From positions 1 through 28,229 of the forward strand of contig CAAEVK010000026.1 of the NCBI GenBank assembly GCA_900759475.1: a DNA stretch of 28,229 bases, in the 5' to 3' direction. This DNA is from Clostridia bacterium. Lineage in GTDB: Bacteria > Bacillota > Clostridia > TANB77 > CAG-508. This document shows positions 24,477 through 28,229 of this stretch, one piece after another (positions within the stretch are counted from its first letter, which is position 1; each line of letters begins with the position of its first letter). A model generated the notes under the pieces. That model searched no databases. It was not told where the DNA came from and saw only the letters and a program-made list of their open reading frames with translations. Position numbers and translations under genes: made by a program.

Positions 24477-26378
24477 TTAGCGTCCGCCGCCACCGACCAC
24501 CGCCGGCCTCCGCCTCCGCCTCCGCCAGAAAATCCTCCGCCGAATCCTCCGCCTGAAGAAGCTGATGAATGTGCAACACTTGATTGATATGCTCTTTGCA
24601 TTGATGAGCTAACAGAATTAACAAATGATGTATTAAAATCTGTATGTGCTATTAAATAAAAATATGCTGTTCTATTTAAATAAGTATCATCTGTAAATTC
24701 TGGATATTTTACTTTTAATTGTTTTAATACTTGTTCTGCAATTCCAAAAACAGTAGCATATACCAAGAACTTTTCCCATAAAATTAGTTCCGGAACTTCT
24801 CTTTCATTTAACATAGAAAAATCTTGCATATATTTTTTTAGCCCTTCCCATTGGCTCTTTTCATCTATTCCTTTTTGTGTTAATCCGTGAATATCTTCCT
24901 GCAATATCAAAACAAGTAAATGCATAAATAACAGCTGGAATAGTTGCAATAATGATTGGTAGAAAACCTCCTTCTATTGCTGCTAACCAAAATATTGCTA
25001 TAATTGCCAAACCTACAAAAGTTGTAATTCCCCATCCATTATATTTATCATGAATTTTTCTAATTGCTTTATCATAATTTTTGTCTTCTATATTTTCTTC
25101 TTCTGCTTTTTGTGCAATTTTCTCTAATGTACTTAAGAAACTACCATTATGTTTTTGCGCATATTTTTCAAATTCCTTCATAGTAAAACTATTTCCTACT
25201 TTAGCTAATAATTCATAAATTATTTTTTCGTTTTCTCTTAATTGTCCACTATCTTTTTCTAATAATTTTACTATTACTTGTTCATTTTTCTTTTGATTTG
25301 TATCTACTTCAAACGTTATATATTTTTTTAAGGCTAAATCTAGCATAGTCGCCGATAAAATTTTGGGCATAACCATATTCAAAGATGTTTTATTAAAATA
25401 ATATAAAAATGCTGCATTACCTGGATTTGCATTTTCATTGGGAATTTCTCTAAAATATTCTAATTGTACAGTTGGCTCTAGTCTTGGTGTTTCTTTAATT
25501 TTTTGTATGTTTTTCATTATTTTAGTGACGAAAAACACTGCTATTCCAATGCTTCCTACGATTCCTATCCATTTTATGATTGCTTCGTTTCTCTTGATTG
25601 CTTCTCGTTTTTCATTTGCTTGGTTAGCCCATATAGTTTCTTCTTCAATAATCGCATTGAGTTTATTGATATTTCTTGTTTTATTACTTAAATGAAACAT
25701 ATCTGGCTCTAATATTGCTAGTCTTACTTCAACATAGGTATCTGCTATAAATGGGGAAATTTCAAATTCAACAGAATTAGTAGAAGTTGCATGAATTTCT
25801 CCATTTAAAGGTCCATGTGCCCAGACTCTTAAGTTGTCCATCGTTTTAACTGCTTTTGGTAATATAATTTTGCCTATTATTCTTTGAGCAGGCACTTCAA
25901 AACTATTTCCTATAAATTGCCAATATAGTTCCGCACAATCATTATATACATTAATTACATTATTAACTGTATAATTTATTTCATAAGTTCTTTTTCCACT
26001 TGAACGATTAACTCCCCATGCAATTTCAAAATCACCACTAGAATTTTTTGTTCCATAATAGCAATCTGTATCTACATGGTAAGTTATTTCATTTACTTTC
26101 TTAAGTTCTTTATTCGCTGTAACATCTCTTATTGTCACATTTGTAATTGAGTCATATTGATTAGCATCAGTTGCAAATGTTTTAAATAAAGTATTGGTTG
26201 TATCATTAATATCAATTTGCCAGTTTTCTGTTACATTCATACTTCCATCCTCATTTAAAGCTGCTTTAAAATCCAACTGTTCTAAGTCAAAATCTGAAGC
26301 AGCTTGAACACAGTTGCTAATCGTAAGCAAAACAATTGATACAAATACTACTATTCCTATTTTTCTTAAATTTTTCAT
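24477..26378 (-). CDS. DUF2207 membrane protein with poly-glycine tail, three CGG +1 sites
   Basis: Exported membrane protein of the DUF2207 family; its role is unknown but envelope-associated. A signal peptide (MKNLRKIGIVVFVSIVLLTISNCVQA) leads to an extracellular beta domain (about 30-255), a transmembrane helix near 283-300, a cytoplasmic domain, two more helices (GWGITTFVGLAIIAIFWLAA and the next), and a tail ending in a long Gly run. Zero frame breaks after FDIAGRYS; skipping C24887 restores GLTQKGIDEKSQWEGLKKY. In the tail, skipping C24505 and C24495 turns RRWSVAADAKK into an unbroken Gly run ending Arg-stop at 24477, the typical ending of this family. The product is 632 aa. The ATG at 26378 follows AGGGGG. 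Confidence 0.88.
24492..24495 (-). other. CGGT +1 recoding site 3 in the DUF2207 gene
   Basis: Minus strand GGT-GGT-C-GGT-GGC. Extra C at 24495, ten bases after the previous extra C; leads to GGGGR-stop. Confidence 0.85.
24502..24505 (-). other. CGGC +1 recoding site 2 in the DUF2207 gene
   Basis: Minus strand GGA-GGC-C-GGC-GGT. Extra C at 24505 inside the poly-Gly tail. Confidence 0.85.
24884..24887 (-). other. CGGA +1 recoding site 1 in the DUF2207 gene
   Basis: Minus strand TAT-TCA-C-GGA-TTA. Extra C at 24887; restores YSGLTQKGID and 127 further residues. Confidence 0.92.
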
Positions 26379-26408
26379 TACATCCCCCTTATTAGTTTTA
26401 CTTTTTTG

Positions 26409-26417
26409 ATTATAGCA
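26409..26417 (-). promoter_or_regulatory. Extended -10 promoter of the DUF2207 gene
   Basis: Minus strand TGC-TATAAT (26417-26409), an extended -10 with no good -35 at 17 bases, 31 bases before the start codon. The rest of the 302-base gap 26379-26680 is AT-rich with the terminator listed next and nothing else I can support. Confidence 0.55.
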
Positions 26418-26631
26418 TAACATTTATCATTTTACTATCTTTTTTATATACTTTCCTAATTATGTAATATATTTTATAATGGTTTGGCATAATAAACTTT
26501 AAGGAAATCTTTTCTATATTTTTAAGTATTTTCTATTATTTTTATTTGTTTTAGTCTGTACATTTCATCCTAAAACTACTATAACAGTTGTTTTGTATTT
26601 TTACTAAATTTTTTAATTATTATTTAATTTT

Positions 26632-26669
26632 AAAAAAGTGTTCCTTTTCTCTAAAACGAACACTTTTTT
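26632..26669. terminator. Terminator of the Ig/FN3/BIG2 surface gene
   Basis: Perfect 12-bp arms AAAAAAGTGTTC (26632-26643) and GAACACTTTTTT (26658-26669), with A-runs/T-runs at both ends so it can act both ways. Confidence 0.88.
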
Positions 26670-26680
26670 ATCTGCTAAAT

Positions 26681-28229
26681 TTAAGGTTTTAAAATAAGTT
26701 TTGTAATTGTAAAAGTAACGTCACTTCCCCATCCATCACCACCAGCTGCATATGCATACATCTTAAAAGTAGCAGGACCAGATAAATCACTAACATCAAA
26801 TTCTATTGTAGTGTTTACTGAAAATATGTCTTCCCAACTACGAACAATTTGATTACCGAATAACTAATTGAACTCCAAAAGAAATTTGGTTTGGATAATA
26901 TGATTTATATGTCCAATCAAATGCTATTTTTGAAACGCCAGTTAAATCTAATGGTATATTTCTCGAATCATTACTATTTCCATTCCATCCTGCAGATATG
27001 CTTATTGTAAAGTTATTTTTATCTATGGTAGATGCTACCTTATCTTCAGAACACGTTACTATGCATGTTCCTTTTACTCCCGAACCATCTTGAGCCGTTG
27101 CTGTTATTGTTGTTGTTCCTACACTCACATATGTTACTACTCCACTTGTATTAACTGTTGCTACTCCTGGATTACTACTACTCCATGTTACTCCTTTATT
27201 CGTTGCATTACTTGGCGTTATCGTTGGAGTAATTGTTACTGTTGGATTTGTTGTGCTTGTTTTAGTTAATGTTTTATTTGCTAATGTTATTCCTGTTACT
27301 TTTATACTTCCTGATTGGATAGTTTTTGTATAAACACTTGATGTTCTTCCTACATTATCTACTGTTCTTGCTTCAATTGTATAGTTAGTTGCTGCTGCTA
27401 ATCCGCTAAACGTATGGGATGTTCCATTAGCAATTGTTCCTGACCATGCTCCACTATTTATTCTATATTGGTATCCTGTTACTCTACTTAAACTATCTGT
27501 TCCTCCACTTGCTGTTACTGTTATACTATTTGTCGTTACACTACTTGTTATACTTGTTGGTGCTGTTGGATTTACTTTGTCTATATTACCTATTGTTACA
27601 CTATTTGTCGCTATTTCATCTGATAATGTTGCATTGTATAATCTTCCATATACTGTTGTATTATTGGTTGTTACAGTTACACTTGTTCCTGTTGTCCAAT
27701 TTCCACTTCCAATTTTATATTGTAGTACATATCCGCTTGGTATATTACTATAACTTAATGTTACTGTTACATCTCCATTTGTCCATGTTGTTTCTGCTAC
27801 ACTTCTTGTTAATGTTACATTGCTTTCTGCTTCTGTTGTTCTTGCTTCTATTTGGTATGTTGGAGACGTTTTTTGGAGACAATCTACTGTTCTTGCATAG
27901 ATTGTTACTTCCGTATTTGCTTTTATTCCACTATAAGTATAACTTTTTCCTTTCTCTATTGTTTTTGTCCAATTTAGATTGTCTATACTATATTGATATC
28001 CTGCTACTCCACTTAAGCTATCTGTTCCTCCTGTAGCTGTTACCGTTATACTATTAATTGTTGCACTACTTTCTATTTTAGTTGGTGCTGTTGGTGCTTC
28101 TCTATCTATTGTAGTCACTGTTGTACTATTTGTTCCTGTTTCGTGGTCTATGCTTTTATTATATAGTCTTGCATAAACAGTTGTATTATTTTCTTTTACT
28201 ATTACACTTGTTCCTTCTGTCCATTCTCC
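26681..28229 (-). CDS. Surface protein with Ig, FN3 and BIG2 repeats (5' end beyond window), one CGG +1 site
   Basis: The 3' part (515 residues) of a large extracellular repeat protein; the frame is open to the right edge, so the start is not visible. Modules in order: end of an Ig-like unit, FN3-type unit (APTKIESSATINSITV, GVAGYQYSIDNLNW), a full Ig-like unit (VTLSYSNIPSGYVLQYKIG, TVYGRLYNATLS), a second FN3 unit, a BIG2 domain (VTGITLANKTLTKT, GVTWSSSNPGVATVNTSGVV, GTTTITATA), and a C-terminal beta-sandwich. Zero frame stops at VQLVIR. Skipping C26858 continues GNQIVRSWEDIFSVNTTIEFDV and completes the beta-sandwich, ending ILKP and TAA at 26683-26681 just before the terminator. Likely adhesin or polymer-binding; sequence closely matches the repeats of the prepilin-like protein at 10903-12654. 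Confidence 0.82.
26855..26858 (-). other. CGGT +1 recoding site in the Ig/FN3/BIG2 gene
   Basis: Minus strand GTT-ATT-C-GGT-AAT. Extra C at 26858; extends the protein by 58 residues to a stop beside the terminator. Confidence 0.85.

Noticed and set aside
24364..24624. Separate 86-aa ORF over the poly-Gly end of the DUF2207 gene
   Set aside because: It is the frame reached after only one of the two tail shifts; the double-shift frame gives the typical family ending.
5163..26858. Mass pseudogenisation of core genes
   Set aside because: Nine genes, several essential and single-copy types, share an identical type of break, no premature stops or other decay are present within the segments, and lengths are normal after compensation.
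5793..26858. Sequencing or assembly errors
   Set aside because: Errors cannot know the reading frame. All 15 fall directly before a Gly codon, in varied flanks, not in homopolymers, and none appears in the other codon phases.
5793..26858. Simple reassignment of CGG to another amino acid
   Set aside because: Reassignment changes the residue but leaves the frame broken; here the downstream protein is always in the +1 frame.
5793..26858. prfB-style programmed slip at a slippery codon plus stop
   Set aside because: No stop codon sits at the sites, and no constant P-site codon or internal Shine-Dalgarno is present.
1..28229. CRISPR arrays, rRNA or tRNA genes, intact insertion sequences
   Set aside because: No regularly spaced repeats, no rRNA or tRNA-like stretches and no transposase gene seen on either strand; only the repeats and element genes listed.

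Overview
This window looks like chromosome of a low-GC, strictly anaerobic, fermentative Firmicute (gut-type Clostridia). It is strongly AT-rich, Shine-Dalgarno sites are AGGAGG-like, and it carries a trimeric electron-bifurcating [FeFe]-hydrogenase, a bifunctional AdhE, GatCAB, a SpoIIID-type gene and a Tn4451-like mobilizable element.

Layout. 1-5090 is accessory DNA: four plus-strand envelope/membrane genes (VanZ-like and three unknowns), then a minus-strand MobV/TnpZ-type relaxase, about 0.8 kb of non-coding DNA with an oriT-like site and many hairpins, tnpV, and a chimeric or truncated spoIIID. 5101-23216 is mostly core genes on the minus strand: metK, a 47-aa membrane ORF, hydA-hydB-hydC (transcribed C-B-A), a prepilin-like Ig/FN3 repeat protein, mnmA, aspS, gatB-gatA-gatC (transcribed C-A-B) and adhE. 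A plus-strand island holds mscL, rpsT and a small membrane protein. 23352-28229 holds envelope genes: an M23 peptidase, a DUF2207 protein and the 3' part of a second Ig/FN3/BIG2 surface protein that runs off the right edge.

The main discovery concerns decoding. Nine genes (metK, hydB, hydC, mnmA, aspS, gatC, adhE, the DUF2207 gene, the last Ig-like gene) appear frameshifted, at 15 places in total. At every one of the 15 the break is the same: one extra C directly in front of a glycine codon GGN, so the zero-frame codon is CGG. Ignoring that C (or reading CGGN as one four-base glycine codon) restores a full-length protein; in most cases the restored glycine lies in a recognisable family motif (SGGVDSS of MnmA, GVGPGN and GGLGH of AdhE, SGLRGRGGAGFP and GSGGLIV of the NuoF-like subunit, TTPDG of HydC). 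I found no CGG anywhere in the window used as an ordinary sense codon, while roughly 40 out-of-frame CGG strings (NNC-GGN, NCG-GNN) sit in coding sequence without any frame change. The effect therefore depends on codon phase, which sequencing error or random decay cannot explain. The simplest reading is that CGG is not an arginine codon here but a genome-wide +1 frameshift or four-base glycine codon. This explains why metK, aspS, mnmA, gatC and the energy genes look broken when translated with the standard code.

How the genes work together: HydABC oxidises NADH and reduced ferredoxin to make H2 and AdhE makes ethanol from acetyl-CoA, together balancing redox in fermentation. AspS, GatCAB, MnmA, RpsT and MetK serve translation and tRNA/RNA modification. 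The accessory left end is mobile DNA that seems to have landed in spoIIID.
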